Positions 34,214 to 47,318 are shown, numbered from the stretch's first letter. The stretch is DNA of 64,000 nt from Deltaproteobacteria bacterium (GCA_020845895.1 JADLEX010000102.1:1-64000), one strand, 5' to 3'. Numbers and translations are program-made. Notes: generated from the sequence alone by a model not told the origin.

Positions 34214-36547
34214 TCAGGGACGCGGAACGCGGATGCGGGTCGTTCCCGCCGGTACCGCGACGACGCGGCCGTTGATCGTCATCGCACGGTCGTCCACGAG
34301 GGCTTCGCGGATGTCGAAGGGGAGCGTCCACGTCAACAGACGTGGCGCGGTCCGGTAGCTCGGTTTCATCGTCAGAACGATCTCGCCGCGCATCCCCTCG
34401 ATCTCATACGAAACTGTGCCGAAGTGTGTGGGCGCGTTTGTCACGCCGATGCGTTTTCCCCATGAGAGCCATTCGGACGGCACGACGGGCGTGATCGCCA
34501 GAACGTCGCCTTCCTCGACAAGAAGCGCGTTACGCACGAAGAGTAGCCAGTCGGCGACCGCCCAACCGTGATGCCCGTCTCCCATGCACCCGCCGCCGGT
34601 TTGGGGATGAATCGCCTCCGGCCAGGTGCCCACCTGCGTCGCGCGATCGAGGAGATTTTGGGCGAGCGTCCACGCAGCCGCCTCGCGCCGGGACAGGTGC
34701 ATCTGCGCCACGTGCAACGTCAGGTAGACGTTCACGCCGGCGTGCACCATGTCCTGAAAAAACCCGCCGTTGACGAAGCACTTTTCGCGAAGCTCCGTGA
34801 GCGTGTTTTCGACGATCGCCGAGCGCGGATCCATCAAACGCAGCGGATACACGCACGCGATCGAGCCGATGGCGCCGGAATCGAAACGGCGATAAGGACT
34901 CGCGGTCAGGATCGGCCGGCCGAGCCGCGTCTCGACATGGCGAAGGGACTTCATGATGTCCTCGCGGAAGGACTGCTCGTACTTTTCGAAGTCCAGCCAC
35001 GGCGTGCGCTCGCCCAGCAGCTCCGCCGCCCAAGTTGCGTCGCGCAGGCCGGCGAGTCCCCACCAGTCGTCCCAATAGAAGTAATCGTTGGGACCCAGAT
35101 GCTCCGCCGACGGACCCGGCGGTAGGAGCGACGAGTGCGGCGTGTCGGATTTCGTCGTCTGGCGCTTGTTTTCGATCCAGTAGGCGGCCTGACGAATCGA
35201 ATCGAACATCGCGCGCAGAAAATCATGATCGCCGGTCATTCGTGCGTGCTCGACCAGTGTCCAGATTGCCTGGCCGTTCGAGTCCCACTCGCCTTCCTGA
35301 GACAGATAAAACCCGTCGCTCTTCTGTTTCGAGGGATAGTCGATCAGCTTGCGTCGCGCGCTGGCCGTGTAGCCCATCTTGTCGAGCGCCGCGACGAGAA
35401 ACGCTGAATCGCGAAACCAGAAGTGGTGATAGGTCAACGGACCGGGATTGATCGTCTCGCCGTCGTCCAGAAGGCGCAGGTACGATTTGTTCAGCACGAA
35501 CGATTGCGCGACGCGTTCGTCGGGCAACTCGACGTTCATGCCCTCATCGGCGATTTCATGCCACCGGCTTTTGGCGCGGGTGCGTTGATCGCGATAGTCG
35601 AACCGCCGCACCTCGCTGACGACGCGCATGGACCGAGGCGCGCCGTCGACCGGCATGACGACATTTCGATGCGCCACGGAACCCGGAGGTATCGAAAGTG
35701 CGTACTCGAGAAACGCCGACGCGAGGCCGCTGTCGCAACGCACCTCGGTCCGCGCGTCGGGCTTGTCGGCGAGTTGCGCGCAATCGCCGATGCGCAGATC
35801 GGAGCAGACGATGCGATCGGGCTCGGTCGTCGTCACCACGGCGATGCGGTCGTTCACAATGAGGTAGCCTTCGGGCAGATACCGAATGGCGTGGACGAGC
35901 GCCACACCCTCGGGATTGTACGGACGCACGGCGAAGCGCAAACGCACGTCCTGCGGCGTGTCGGAGAGATTTTGAACGCGAGCGCGGTGGAGCACGACTT
36001 CGTCGATGCCGCGCAGTCGTGTGGCGAATGTTTCGAGTTCGAGCAGCAGCGAGTCGCCCGAAATCAGTGTACGGATCATCGGCGCGGCGTCGATCGTCGA
36101 TTGGCGAACGGTGTTCGCGCGGGACGGATAGATCGTCTCGCGCGGTCCTTCGACCCAGGTGTCGAGCGACCAGCCGTCCAGCCATGGTGTCACGAGCCCG
36201 CGAGGATCGACCACGGGCTCGATCTTGCCGTCGGTGGTGCCGATGCCCACCCAATTGCGGTGCGTGCAATTCAGGCCAACGGCCATGATGCGCGGGACGA
36301 AAGCGCGGTCGGTCGGGTCGTATTGGCGTTCGGCCCAATAGGGAAAGATCCAGTCGCGGTTGGACTGGAAAAACTGCGTGTTCATCACGCCGCGCGCTGC
36401 CTCGCGAGCCAGCATGCCGACGAGATCGGCGGGGATCGCGTGCTCGGACGGTTGCCCGAGCTTGGCGACATGTTCCAGGAGCGTCTTGGCCTGCGTCAGA
36501 TGAAAACGCCCGAGAATCTTGTCGATGACGAAGTCCTTGATCCCCAC
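34214..36547 (-). CDS. Six-hairpin (alpha/alpha)6-barrel glycosidase-like protein
   Basis: This 777-residue protein has no signal peptide. An N-terminal beta-sandwich-like half (about 60-350) precedes a C-terminal helical half (about 370-700) with repeating motifs typical of (alpha/alpha)6 glycosidases such as amylo-glucosidase and GH63/GH15-related enzymes. Examples are HHFWFRDSAFLVAALDKMG, GEWDSNGQAIWTLVEHA, DYFYWDDWWGLAGLRDA and a closing GGGCMGDGHHGWAVADW, followed by a small beta domain. The acidic residues in GEWDSNGQ and YWDDWW are plausible catalytic groups. The start is GTG at 36547 with GGAGAG upstream. It lies 46 bases after the dehydrogenase on the same strand. It ends in TGA. Confidence 0.78.
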   Translation of the reverse strand: MGIKDFVIDKILGRFHLTQAKTLLEHVAKLGQPSEHAIPADLVGMLAREAARGVMNTQFFQSNRDWIFPYWAERQYDPTDRAFVPRIMAVGLNCTHRNWVGIGTTDGKIEPVVDPRGLVTPWLDGWSLDTWVEGPRETIYPSRANTVRQSTIDAAPMIRTLISGDSLLLELETFATRLRGIDEVVLHRARVQNLSDTPQDVRLRFAVRPYNPEGVALVHAIRYLPEGYLIVNDRIAVVTTTEPDRIVCSDLRIGDCAQLADKPDARTEVRCDSGLASAFLEYALSIPPGSVAHRNVVMPVDGAPRSMRVVSEVRRFDYRDQRTRAKSRWHEIADEGMNVELPDERVAQSFVLNKSYLRLLDDGETINPGPLTYHHFWFRDSAFLVAALDKMGYTASARRKLIDYPSKQKSDGFYLSQEGEWDSNGQAIWTLVEHARMTGDHDFLRAMFDSIRQAAYWIENKRQTTKSDTPHSSLLPPGPSAEHLGPNDYFYWDDWWGLAGLRDATWAAELLGERTPWLDFEKYEQSFREDIMKSLRHVETRLGRPILTASPYRRFDSGAIGSIACVYPLRLMDPRSAIVENTLTELREKCFVNGGFFQDMVHAGVNVYLTLHVAQMHLSRREAAAWTLAQNLLDRATQVGTWPEAIHPQTGGGCMGDGHHGWAVADWLLFVRNALLVEEGDVLAITPVVPSEWLSWGKRIGVTNAPTHFGTVSYEIEGMRGEIVLTMKPSYRTAPRLLTWTLPFDIREALVDDRAMTINGRVVAVPAGTTRIRVPRP

Positions 36548-36593
36548 GACGACTCTCCGGCCTGTTGCGTTGGGTTCGCGCTCGGCGTGTTGC

Positions 36594-37451
36594 TCAGCCT
36601 TCGTACTTGAAGAAACCTTCGCCTGTCTTCCGGCCGAGCTTGCCGGCCGCCACCATGTTCACGAGCAGCGGGCAGGGGCGGAACTTGGGATCGGCGAAGC
36701 CGGTGAAGAGCCGGTTCATGATCGAAAGGCACGTATCGAGGCCGATCAGGTCGGCGAGGGCGAGCGGCCCCATCGGGTGCGCCATGCCCAGCTTCATGAC
36801 GGTGTCGATGTCTGTGGCGGTCGCGACACCCTCGTACAGGCAGAAGATCGCCTCGTTGATCATGATCATCAGAACGCGATTCGACACGAATCCCGGGTAG
36901 TCCTGCACGGTCACGGGGTCCTTGCCGACCGCTTGCGACATCTCGAAGATCGCCGAATGCGTCTCGTCGTCGGTGGCCAGACCGCGCACGATCTCGACGA
37001 GGCGCATCACCGGCACGGGATTGAAAAAGTGCATGCCGATGACCTTGTGCGGGCGTTTTGTCACCGCGGCGATCTCGGTGACGGACAGGCTCGACGTGTT
37101 GGTCGCCAGAATGGCGTCGGGCGCAAAGGAGGCATCGAGCCTCTGAAAGATCTGTTTCTTGATGGCGAGATTCTCGGTCGCGGCCTCGATCACGAGATTG
37201 CAACCTTTCGCCGCCTCTTCGATCGACGGCGCGGCGTGAATTCGGCCCATGACCGCAGCCTTCTGTTCCGCGGTCATTTTCTCTTTCTTGACGAGACGTT
37301 CGAGACCGCTGTCGATCCCCTTGAGTCCCTTTCGGATCAGGTCTTCAGAGATGTCGTGCAGGTGAACCGCGTGCCCGGCCTGAGCCAGCACCTGCGCGAT
37401 GCCGTGGCCCATGATGCCCGCGCCGATGACGAGAACCGACTCGATTTTCAT
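36594..37451 (-). CDS. 3-hydroxybutyryl-CoA dehydrogenase-like protein
   Basis: This 285-residue NAD-dependent 3-hydroxyacyl-CoA dehydrogenase (Hbd/FadB2/PaaH family) has the dinucleotide motif VIGAGIMGHGIAQ at residues 9-21 and the catalytic His in GMHFFNPVPVMRLVEI. YPGFVSNRVLMIMINEAIF and HPMGPLALADLIGLDTC follow in the C-terminal helical domain. Length and motif order are standard for short-chain Hbd. The ATG at 37451 was chosen because GGGGA lies eight bases upstream; an ATG six codons earlier exists. The gene starts from a 300-base divergent region and is followed by the glycosidase, an unexpected partner. Confidence 0.92.
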   Translation of the reverse strand: MKIESVLVIGAGIMGHGIAQVLAQAGHAVHLHDISEDLIRKGLKGIDSGLERLVKKEKMTAEQKAAVMGRIHAAPSIEEAAKGCNLVIEAATENLAIKKQIFQRLDASFAPDAILATNTSSLSVTEIAAVTKRPHKVIGMHFFNPVPVMRLVEIVRGLATDDETHSAIFEMSQAVGKDPVTVQDYPGFVSNRVLMIMINEAIFCLYEGVATATDIDTVMKLGMAHPMGPLALADLIGLDTCLSIMNRLFTGFADPKFRPCPLLVNMVAAGKLGRKTGEGFFKYEG

Positions 37452-37752
37452 GGCGATCTTCCCCTTCAAAACCGGAATGATGCGACGTCGTCCAAAGAGG
37501 TCGCCAGTTTGTCCGAACCGGCGGCACAGGGCAAGACCGATTCGCCCGGATCGGGGACGAAGCGGAGGAGAAGTTTCGAGACCTTTCCGGCCATAGAAAA
37601 ATTTCTAGTCCTTTCCCGAAAAATGTCGTATTCTCCTTTGCATATCGCGTTGTTCGCTCCCGCGTCGGAATTCGACGCGAAGCGCGGTCGTGGGGCATCC
37701 CGAGGCCACGGGGTCGGGTCACCGGGACTCAAACACCGTTTCGTCGAATCAC
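37452..37752 (+). promoter_or_regulatory. Divergent intergenic region with AT-rich inverted repeat
   Basis: These 300 bases separate the dehydrogenase (minus) from the large PAS sensor (plus). The only clear structure is the inverted repeat TAGAAA-AA-TTTCTA at 37594-37607, in a locally AT-rich stretch (37590-37640) that also has TATTCT and TATGCAAAG-type sequence. It could be an operator or an overlapping promoter. No promoter with a good -35 could be assigned to either gene, and no ORF here looks real. Confidence 0.35.
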
Positions 37753-40700
37753 ATGAACCTGCTGACGCAACAGCTCGACTTTCTGTTCGGCGTGCAAGGG
37801 CTGGCTTTCGTCGTCCTGGCCTCCGGCAACTGGGTGCTGGCCGGTCGGGAGAGCGCCCGACACCCATGGGACTGGTTCGGGCTGACGTCGTTTTTCTGGG
37901 GACTTTGCCAGTGGCAGGATCTCATCAGTTGGAGCATCGGCGACGGGCGGATGTACAACGTCGTCCGCGTGGTTTTGTCGTCGATCGCGTGGTTTTCTTT
38001 GATCGAGTTCAACCGGCGTGCCCGCGTCACCACGGGCGACCGGCCGGTCCCCATCTGGATCTACGCGGTGTTCGCGATTCCCGCTTTTTCGGGCTACGCA
38101 TTCGGGCCTTCGGCTCTGGACCTGACGTTTCACTTCGCCCTGGGCATCCCCGCGGGAATCTGGACGGTCTGGACGTTTCGGCGCATCGCAAACCGCGAGG
38201 CCGCGGGCCGGACGGCGCTCTGCGTCGCGATCGTCGCGTTCGCGATCTACATCCTGCTGGCCGTCATCGAGATTCCACTTTCGCCCTTCGACGAGGGCAT
38301 TCACGCACTTCGAGTGCAGCCCGATCCCGTTTCGATCCTCCTTCGTTACGCTTCGACCGGAGCGGCGGTGGTCGTCGCGGCGGCCATGTGGAAATTTTTG
38401 CGGTTCTCTTATTTTTCGGACGTTCGCGTTCGAAAAATTCTGCCATACGAAAACGCCCTCGTCTGGTCGGTTCCGCTGATTCTTGTCTTCGGCTGGATCG
38501 CGACAACGTACGCCGAAAAATCGATCGTAGCCCGCGAGATGGAACAACTTCAGGAAGCCGCGAACATCATTGCGGAAGAATCGGAATGGACGAACGTCTC
38601 CGAGCTCAACGCGTCCGAGGCCGATCTTGGCGGGCCGGTCTACGGCCGGATCAAGCAGCGGCTCACGTCGCTTCGAAGCGCCGTCAAACAGTGTCGATTC
38701 GTGTATCTCATGCGGCGTACCGGCGACCAAATCGTCCTCCTTGCCGACTCTGAACCCGCCGAATCGCCCGACTTCTCACCGCCCGGTCAAGTGTATGCCG
38801 AAGCCCCGAAGGCAATATTCCCGCTGTTCGAGACCGCGGGGCGTCTTTCGCTCCGGTATGAAGACCGATGGGGACGATTCGACTCGGCGTTCGTCTCGCT
38901 CGTCGATCGGCAAACCGGCGCCGTGGTCGCGGTCGTGGGAATCGACATCGAAGCCGAACGACTCGACCAAATGGCTCGTGAGGCTCGACTTCTGCCGCTG
39001 GTCGTCACGCTGCTCTTCGCCGGACTCGTCGTCACGTTCTTGATGGCAAAGCAGCACGATGCCCGGGCGCAGTGGCTTCTTGCACAGGCCGAGGAGTCTA
39101 TGACGGCCCTGCTCGACAATATCCCGGAAACCGCATGTCTCGTGGACATTCGCGGCCAGGTGCTGGCGTGCAACTCCGAGATGCGGCGACGGGAACTGAA
39201 GGACGTCGCCGACCACTCCGATGTAAATCTCCCTCGCCTCGTTCCAGCTTTTCGGGATTTCTGGACCGGGGAACAGTGGAGCGGACTCAAATCCGGCACT
39301 CCCGGAAGATTTCTCGTTCATGAGGAAGATCGAGAGATCGACTACCGCGTGCAGCCCGTCATCGACGAGGCCGCGCGCGTGAGTCGTCTGGCCATTCTCG
39401 GAATCGACCTGACCGAACGGCTGCGGATCGAAGAGGCGCTGCGCGCGGGTGAGGAGCGCTTTCGCGACATGGCGCTTTCGAGCGCGGACTGGATGTGGGA
39501 GGTCGACGCATCCGGCAAATACACCTTCGCATCCGGACGTGTCGAGGATGTGCTCGGGTATCGACCGGACGAGGTGATCGGCAAATCACCGTTCGAGTTC
39601 ATGGATGCAAGTGAGTCGAAACGGATTATCCCCATTTTTCAGGATATCGCCGACCGGCGCGCACCGATCGTCGATCTCGAGAACCGATGCCGACATCGCG
39701 ACGGCAGCGCGGTCGTCGTCGTTACGAACGGCGTTCCGATCGTGTCGGCAGACGGCGTATTGCTCGGTTATCGCGGCGTGGACAAGGACATCACCGCGCG
39801 AAAATTCGCCGAGCAAGCCCTACGTGACAGCGAGGAACGTTTCCGGGCGCTCGCCGAGAACTCGCCGGACGTCATCATGCGTTTCGACCGCGAAGGCCGG
39901 CATCTCTACGTCAATCCGGCCGTCAGGCGATTCGCCGGATTTGCGCCGGCGGACTTTGTCGGAAAGACGCACCGGGAAATGGGCTTCCCCGAGGATCTTT
40001 GCACTCTGTGGGAGCAGACGATTCGGCGCACGTTCGAGCAGGGAGGTATTGAACGCATCGAGTTCGATCTTCCCGACGGCGCGGCCATCGATTGGCTTCT
40101 CGTTCCGGAGTTCGACGCATCGGGAGCGGTCACGCATGTCATGACGTCGGCGCGCGACATCACGGCGAGAAAAATGGCGGAAGAAGCGCTGCGCACAACG
40201 CTGGACCGACTGGAACAAATGGTCGCCGAGCGAACGGAGAAGCTGCGCAAGGCGAATGAACAGCTCGAGGCGGAGGTCGCGGAGCGCCGCCGGATCGAGA
40301 TTGCACTGAGGCGAAGTGAAGAGCGCTTCCGTTCGCTCGTGGAAACGAATAACGACTGGATCTGCGAAATCACCGTTTCGGCCGAATTCACCTACAATAG
40401 CCCGCAAGTGGAACGCCTGCTGGGTTACGAGCCCGAGGAACTGATCGGCAAGCCGTTCGATCTCATCCTATCGCCGGACGAAGCCGCGCGGTTTCGTCGT
40501 CACTTCGACTCCGTGGCGAGCATCGGCGGGCGGATGAAAGGTTTCGAGTGGACGGCGATCTCGCGCGAGGGGCGCAACGTCGTCTTCGAAACGAATGCCG
40601 AGCCGTTTTTCGATGAGGGTCGGCTCTTGCGGGGATACCGCTCGATTCACCGTGATGTCACGGAACGCAAGGTCGCGGACACCGCGCTGCGCGACAGCGA

Positions 40701-41160
40701 AGAACGTTTTCGCCAGCTCTTCGAGGGCGTCACCGACGCGCTCTTCGTACACGAAATCCGCTCCGACGGATCGCCGGGGCGGTTCGTCGAGGTCAACGAT
40801 CAGGCGTGCCGTCGGTTGGGATATTCGCGGGAGGAGTTGCTGCGGATGGGTCCGCGCGAGATCGATGCGCCGCCGCCCGAAGGGAACGAACTCACCCCGA
40901 TCGGCCAGCAGTTGCGCGCGGGGCGGTTCCTCACTTTCGAGCAGGTTCACGTCACCCGGGACGGGCGACGTATTCCGGTCGAGATCAGTTCCCGCGTATT
41001 CGAGCTCGCCGGTCGATCGATGGTCATGTCGATCGCCCGTGACATCTCTCAGAGAAAAAATGCCGAGCGCGCCCTGCGGGAGAGCGAAGAGCGATTCCGC
41101 ATGCTTACCGAGGAGTCGCTCACCGGCGTGTTCCTGCAGAATGAGGGTCGGTTGACCTAG
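37753..41160 (+). CDS. Multi-PAS membrane sensor, N-terminal part, ended by in-frame TAG
   Basis: The visible frame encodes 1,135 residues before TAG. An N-terminal region with about seven hydrophobic helices (1-240) is followed by a helix, a likely extracytoplasmic sensing domain with Cache-like strands (about 270-415), a closing helix and a run of PAS domains. Each PAS is introduced by a helix such as LRDSEERFRALAEN, LRRSEERFRSLVET or LRESEERFRMLTEE. A coiled coil (MVAERTEKLRKANEQLEAEV) separates the third and fourth. The last PAS is cut after EGRLT. The next in-frame codons continue that same PAS and lead to GGDEF and HD-GYP domains, so this is one 1,594-codon gene interrupted by a single TAG. 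The ATG at 37753 was preferred over GTG at 37690. Confidence 0.85.
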   Translation: MNLLTQQLDFLFGVQGLAFVVLASGNWVLAGRESARHPWDWFGLTSFFWGLCQWQDLISWSIGDGRMYNVVRVVLSSIAWFSLIEFNRRARVTTGDRPVPIWIYAVFAIPAFSGYAFGPSALDLTFHFALGIPAGIWTVWTFRRIANREAAGRTALCVAIVAFAIYILLAVIEIPLSPFDEGIHALRVQPDPVSILLRYASTGAAVVVAAAMWKFLRFSYFSDVRVRKILPYENALVWSVPLILVFGWIATTYAEKSIVAREMEQLQEAANIIAEESEWTNVSELNASEADLGGPVYGRIKQRLTSLRSAVKQCRFVYLMRRTGDQIVLLADSEPAESPDFSPPGQVYAEAPKAIFPLFETAGRLSLRYEDRWGRFDSAFVSLVDRQTGAVVAVVGIDIEAERLDQMAREARLLPLVVTLLFAGLVVTFLMAKQHDARAQWLLAQAEESMTALLDNIPETACLVDIRGQVLACNSEMRRRELKDVADHSDVNLPRLVPAFRDFWTGEQWSGLKSGTPGRFLVHEEDREIDYRVQPVIDEAARVSRLAILGIDLTERLRIEEALRAGEERFRDMALSSADWMWEVDASGKYTFASGRVEDVLGYRPDEVIGKSPFEFMDASESKRIIPIFQDIADRRAPIVDLENRCRHRDGSAVVVVTNGVPIVSADGVLLGYRGVDKDITARKFAEQALRDSEERFRALAENSPDVIMRFDREGRHLYVNPAVRRFAGFAPADFVGKTHREMGFPEDLCTLWEQTIRRTFEQGGIERIEFDLPDGAAIDWLLVPEFDASGAVTHVMTSARDITARKMAEEALRTTLDRLEQMVAERTEKLRKANEQLEAEVAERRRIEIALRRSEERFRSLVETNNDWICEITVSAEFTYNSPQVERLLGYEPEELIGKPFDLILSPDEAARFRRHFDSVASIGGRMKGFEWTAISREGRNVVFETNAEPFFDEGRLLRGYRSIHRDVTERKVADTALRDSEERFRQLFEGVTDALFVHEIRSDGSPGRFVEVNDQACRRLGYSREELLRMGPREIDAPPPEGNELTPIGQQLRAGRFLTFEQVHVTRDGRRIPVEISSRVFELAGRSMVMSIARDISQRKNAERALRESEERFRMLTEESLTGVFLQNEGRLT
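41158..41160 (+). other. In-frame amber codon inside the sixth PAS domain
   Basis: TAG stands between ACC (Thr) and TCC (Ser) at codon 1136 of the 37753 frame. Related PAS sequences usually have Tyr or Val at this point before the next strand, so TAC or TAT to TAG is a one-base change. The flanking frame has no other stop or frameshift over 1,593 codons. Confidence 0.85.
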
Positions 41161-41181
41161 TCCAAGCGCCGGCTCGCCCAG

Positions 41182-42534
41182 ATGCTCGGATATCGGCCCG
41201 AGGACATCCCGGTCAAGCTCGGCACACAAGTTCTGGATTTTGTGCATCCGGGCGATCGCGACCAGGTTCGCGAAAATCTCGAAGAGCGCGCGCGGGGCGG
41301 AAATCCACCTCGCGAGTACGAGTGCCGCATGCTCGGAGCCGACGGGAAATCGGTCTGGGTCGCCATGCTCGTGTCCCAGATTTTCCACGACGGACTCTCC
41401 ACCACGATCGGCCACGTCGTGGATGTGACCGAACGTAAACGCGACGACGAACGGCTGCGTTTTCTGTCATATCACGATCCGCAAACCGGCCTGCGGAACC
41501 GCACCTTCTTCGAGGAATTGATGGAGCGCTACTCCAATGGCGAGCGGATGCCGGGACCGGTCTCCATCGTCGTCGCCGACATCGACGGGCTCAAGGTGGT
41601 GAATGACACCTTCGGTCACCGCGCCGGGGACGAACACATCGCCACCGTCGCGCGCATGCTCGCCGATACCTTCAACGGGACGAACGAGGTGTGCCGGGTC
41701 GGCGGCGACGAGTTCTGCGTCGTCATGCCGGACACGCCGGTCGACCTCGTCAGTCTTCGCGTGACGGAGGTGCTGGAACGCGTCAAGCGCTTCAACTCGC
41801 GGTCGCCGCGCATCCCGATCAGCATCTCGATCGGTCACTCGACGTCGCACGGCGCGCACGAGAGCGTCTTCGAGATCTACCAGCGCGCCGACGACAACAT
41901 GTATCAATACAAGCTCACCCAGATCGAGAGCCCGAAGAGCCGCGTCATCGACATCCTGCTCATGGCGCTCGCCGAACGCGACTTCGTCCTCCAGGGGCAT
42001 GTCGAGCGGATGGTGCACATGGTGGGGCGCATGGCGGAGTTGGTGGGTCTTCCGGATCACCGACGGCGGGATCTGATCCTGTTCGCGCGGGTCCACGATC
42101 TGGGCAAGGTCGGGATTCCCGACGAAATTCTCTTCAAACCGTCGGTCCTGACGCCCGAGGAGTACGCGAAGATCAAGATGCACGTTCAGATCGGTCACAA
42201 GATCGCCAGCCGTTCGCGGGAACTCGCGCATATCGCGAATCTCGTGCTGCATCACCATGAGTTTTGGGACGGCAACGGATACCCGAACCGGCTTCGCGGC
42301 GAGGAGATTCCCCTCGAATGTCGGATCCTCGCCATCGTGGACGCTTACGATGCGATGACGCAGACGAGGCCGTACAGCGCCGGTCGGACACACGACGAGG
42401 CGCTCGACGAGCTGCGCCGCTGCTCCGGACGGCAGTTCGACCCGCGATTGGTGGACGTGTTCATCGAGATGTTGCGGACCATGCCGACGCCGACGCCACC
42501 GCCGGAGGTCGGCGAAGGGCATATCGTGAACTGA
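41182..42534 (+). CDS. GGDEF plus HD-GYP output half of the amber-interrupted sensor
   Basis: These 450 residues continue the interrupted frame: the end of a PAS domain (LGYRPEDI, TIGHVVDVTERKR), then a diguanylate cyclase domain (VADIDGLKVVNDTFGHRAGD and an intact GGDEF in RVGGDEFCVVMP). An HD-GYP c-di-GMP phosphodiesterase domain follows (HDLGKVGIPDEI, HHHEFWDGNGYP, DAYDAMTQ). Both active sites look complete. Independent translation would need the ATG at 41182, which has no ribosome-binding site and would begin in mid-PAS, so it is more likely the C-terminus of the 37753 product. It would control c-di-GMP levels according to the upstream sensor domains. Confidence 0.88.
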   Translation: MLGYRPEDIPVKLGTQVLDFVHPGDRDQVRENLEERARGGNPPREYECRMLGADGKSVWVAMLVSQIFHDGLSTTIGHVVDVTERKRDDERLRFLSYHDPQTGLRNRTFFEELMERYSNGERMPGPVSIVVADIDGLKVVNDTFGHRAGDEHIATVARMLADTFNGTNEVCRVGGDEFCVVMPDTPVDLVSLRVTEVLERVKRFNSRSPRIPISISIGHSTSHGAHESVFEIYQRADDNMYQYKLTQIESPKSRVIDILLMALAERDFVLQGHVERMVHMVGRMAELVGLPDHRRRDLILFARVHDLGKVGIPDEILFKPSVLTPEEYAKIKMHVQIGHKIASRSRELAHIANLVLHHHEFWDGNGYPNRLRGEEIPLECRILAIVDAYDAMTQTRPYSAGRTHDEALDELRRCSGRQFDPRLVDVFIEMLRTMPTPTPPPEVGEGHIVN

Positions 42535-42563
42535 TCGGCGCCACCTCGGGAAACAGGGGCATG

Positions 42564-42680
42564 GCGACCAAGTGGGAAATCGGTGAAAATCGACTTTGGA
42601 GGGGCTGTCCGCCGTCGCGCGGGATTGACAGCAAACCCGGAAATCCTTAAGAAAAATCAAGGAATTCGGGGAATTTTCCA
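42564..42680 (+). ncRNA. Candidate structured leader (riboswitch-like) before the flavin-fold gene
   Basis: Between the sensor and the 42692 gene, several nested complementarities can be read. They are GCGAC/GTCGC (42564-42568, 42614-42618), CCAA/TTGG, GCTGTC/GACAGC (42604-42609, 42627-42632) and a long imperfect stem from CCCG (42636) to CGGG (42670), followed by GAATTTTCC. The loop element GGGAAATCGGTGAAAATCGA (42574-42593) resembles the conserved GGGAA-GGTG-AA core of cobalamin riboswitches, but the rest of that consensus is not convincing. The last stem plus T run could be a terminator or attenuator. Confidence 0.35.
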
Positions 42681-42691
42681 GCGTCCGCTCC

Positions 42692-43168
42692 ATGCGCCCC
42701 TTCCTGGCCGAGGCTCCCTTGGAAATCGACGAATCCCAGGCGCTCGAAGCGTCGGCAAGGCTTCTGGACCGGCAGCGGATCGCTGTTCTTTCCACGAGCG
42801 ATCTGGGACATCCGCACACGACGCTGATCGTCTTCGCCTCGGGCGAGGATCTGCGCACGCTCGTGTTTTTCGTCGATCGCGAACACCAGACCTATCGTAA
42901 TCTCAAGGCCGACGGCCGAGTATCGCTGATGATCGATTCCCGGATCGGGGCGGACGACGTGTGGAACGTGGAGGCGTTGCGCATCAACGGCGTGGCGTGG
43001 GAGCTGAAGGTGGGACCCGAACGCGACCGGCTCCGTGGGCGGTATTTGGAAAAGAACCCCGATATGGCGTCGTTCGCGGCCGAAATCACCACCGCGATGT
43101 TCAAGGTCACGGTGGATGCGGCGAGATACATCCGAAATTTTTCCGAATCGTTCGACGTCGGGATTTGA
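42692..43168 (+). CDS. Pyridoxamine 5'-phosphate oxidase-fold (flavin-binding) protein
   Basis: This 158-residue split-barrel protein resembles the PNPOx-like family that binds FMN or F420. The first strands read QRIAVLSTSDLGHPHTTLIVFAS; a further strand, LRTLVFFVDREHQTYRNLKAD, is followed by GRVSLMIDS. These match the cofactor-binding pattern of small flavoprotein oxidoreductases of unknown substrate. The C-terminal helix (EITTAMFKVTVDAARYIRNF) is typical. It stands alone behind the structured leader described here and ahead of ppdK with a 110-base gap. The ATG has no strong ribosome-binding site; GGGGAA lies about 15 bases upstream. Confidence 0.82.
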   Translation: MRPFLAEAPLEIDESQALEASARLLDRQRIAVLSTSDLGHPHTTLIVFASGEDLRTLVFFVDREHQTYRNLKADGRVSLMIDSRIGADDVWNVEALRINGVAWELKVGPERDRLRGRYLEKNPDMASFAAEITTAMFKVTVDAARYIRNFSESFDVGI

Positions 43169-43193
43169 CCCCGGCGAAATCCCGTTGAAAATG

Positions 43194-43211
43194 CTTGGGC
43201 TTGGGCTTGGG
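43194..43211 (+). repeat. Triplet of CTTGGG hexamers upstream of ppdK
   Basis: CTTGGG occurs three times in tandem in the 110-base gap before ppdK. The rest of the gap shows no clear promoter. It may be a chance microrepeat or a slippage-prone regulatory spacer. Confidence 0.7.
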
Positions 43212-43279
43212 TGGGGACGGTTCCTGGGCGGCTTTGATGTGACCTGAGTTGAAGCGGTTTATCCGCAGGGGGTGAGCAC

Positions 43280-47295
<4,016 letters not shown>

Positions 47296-47318
47296 ATCTC
47301 GTTTATCAAATTGAAAAA

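Noticed and set aside
36519-38753. 744-codon plus-strand open frame over the dehydrogenase and sensor start
   Set aside because: It is antisense to hbd and out of frame with the sensor; it has no recognisable domain.
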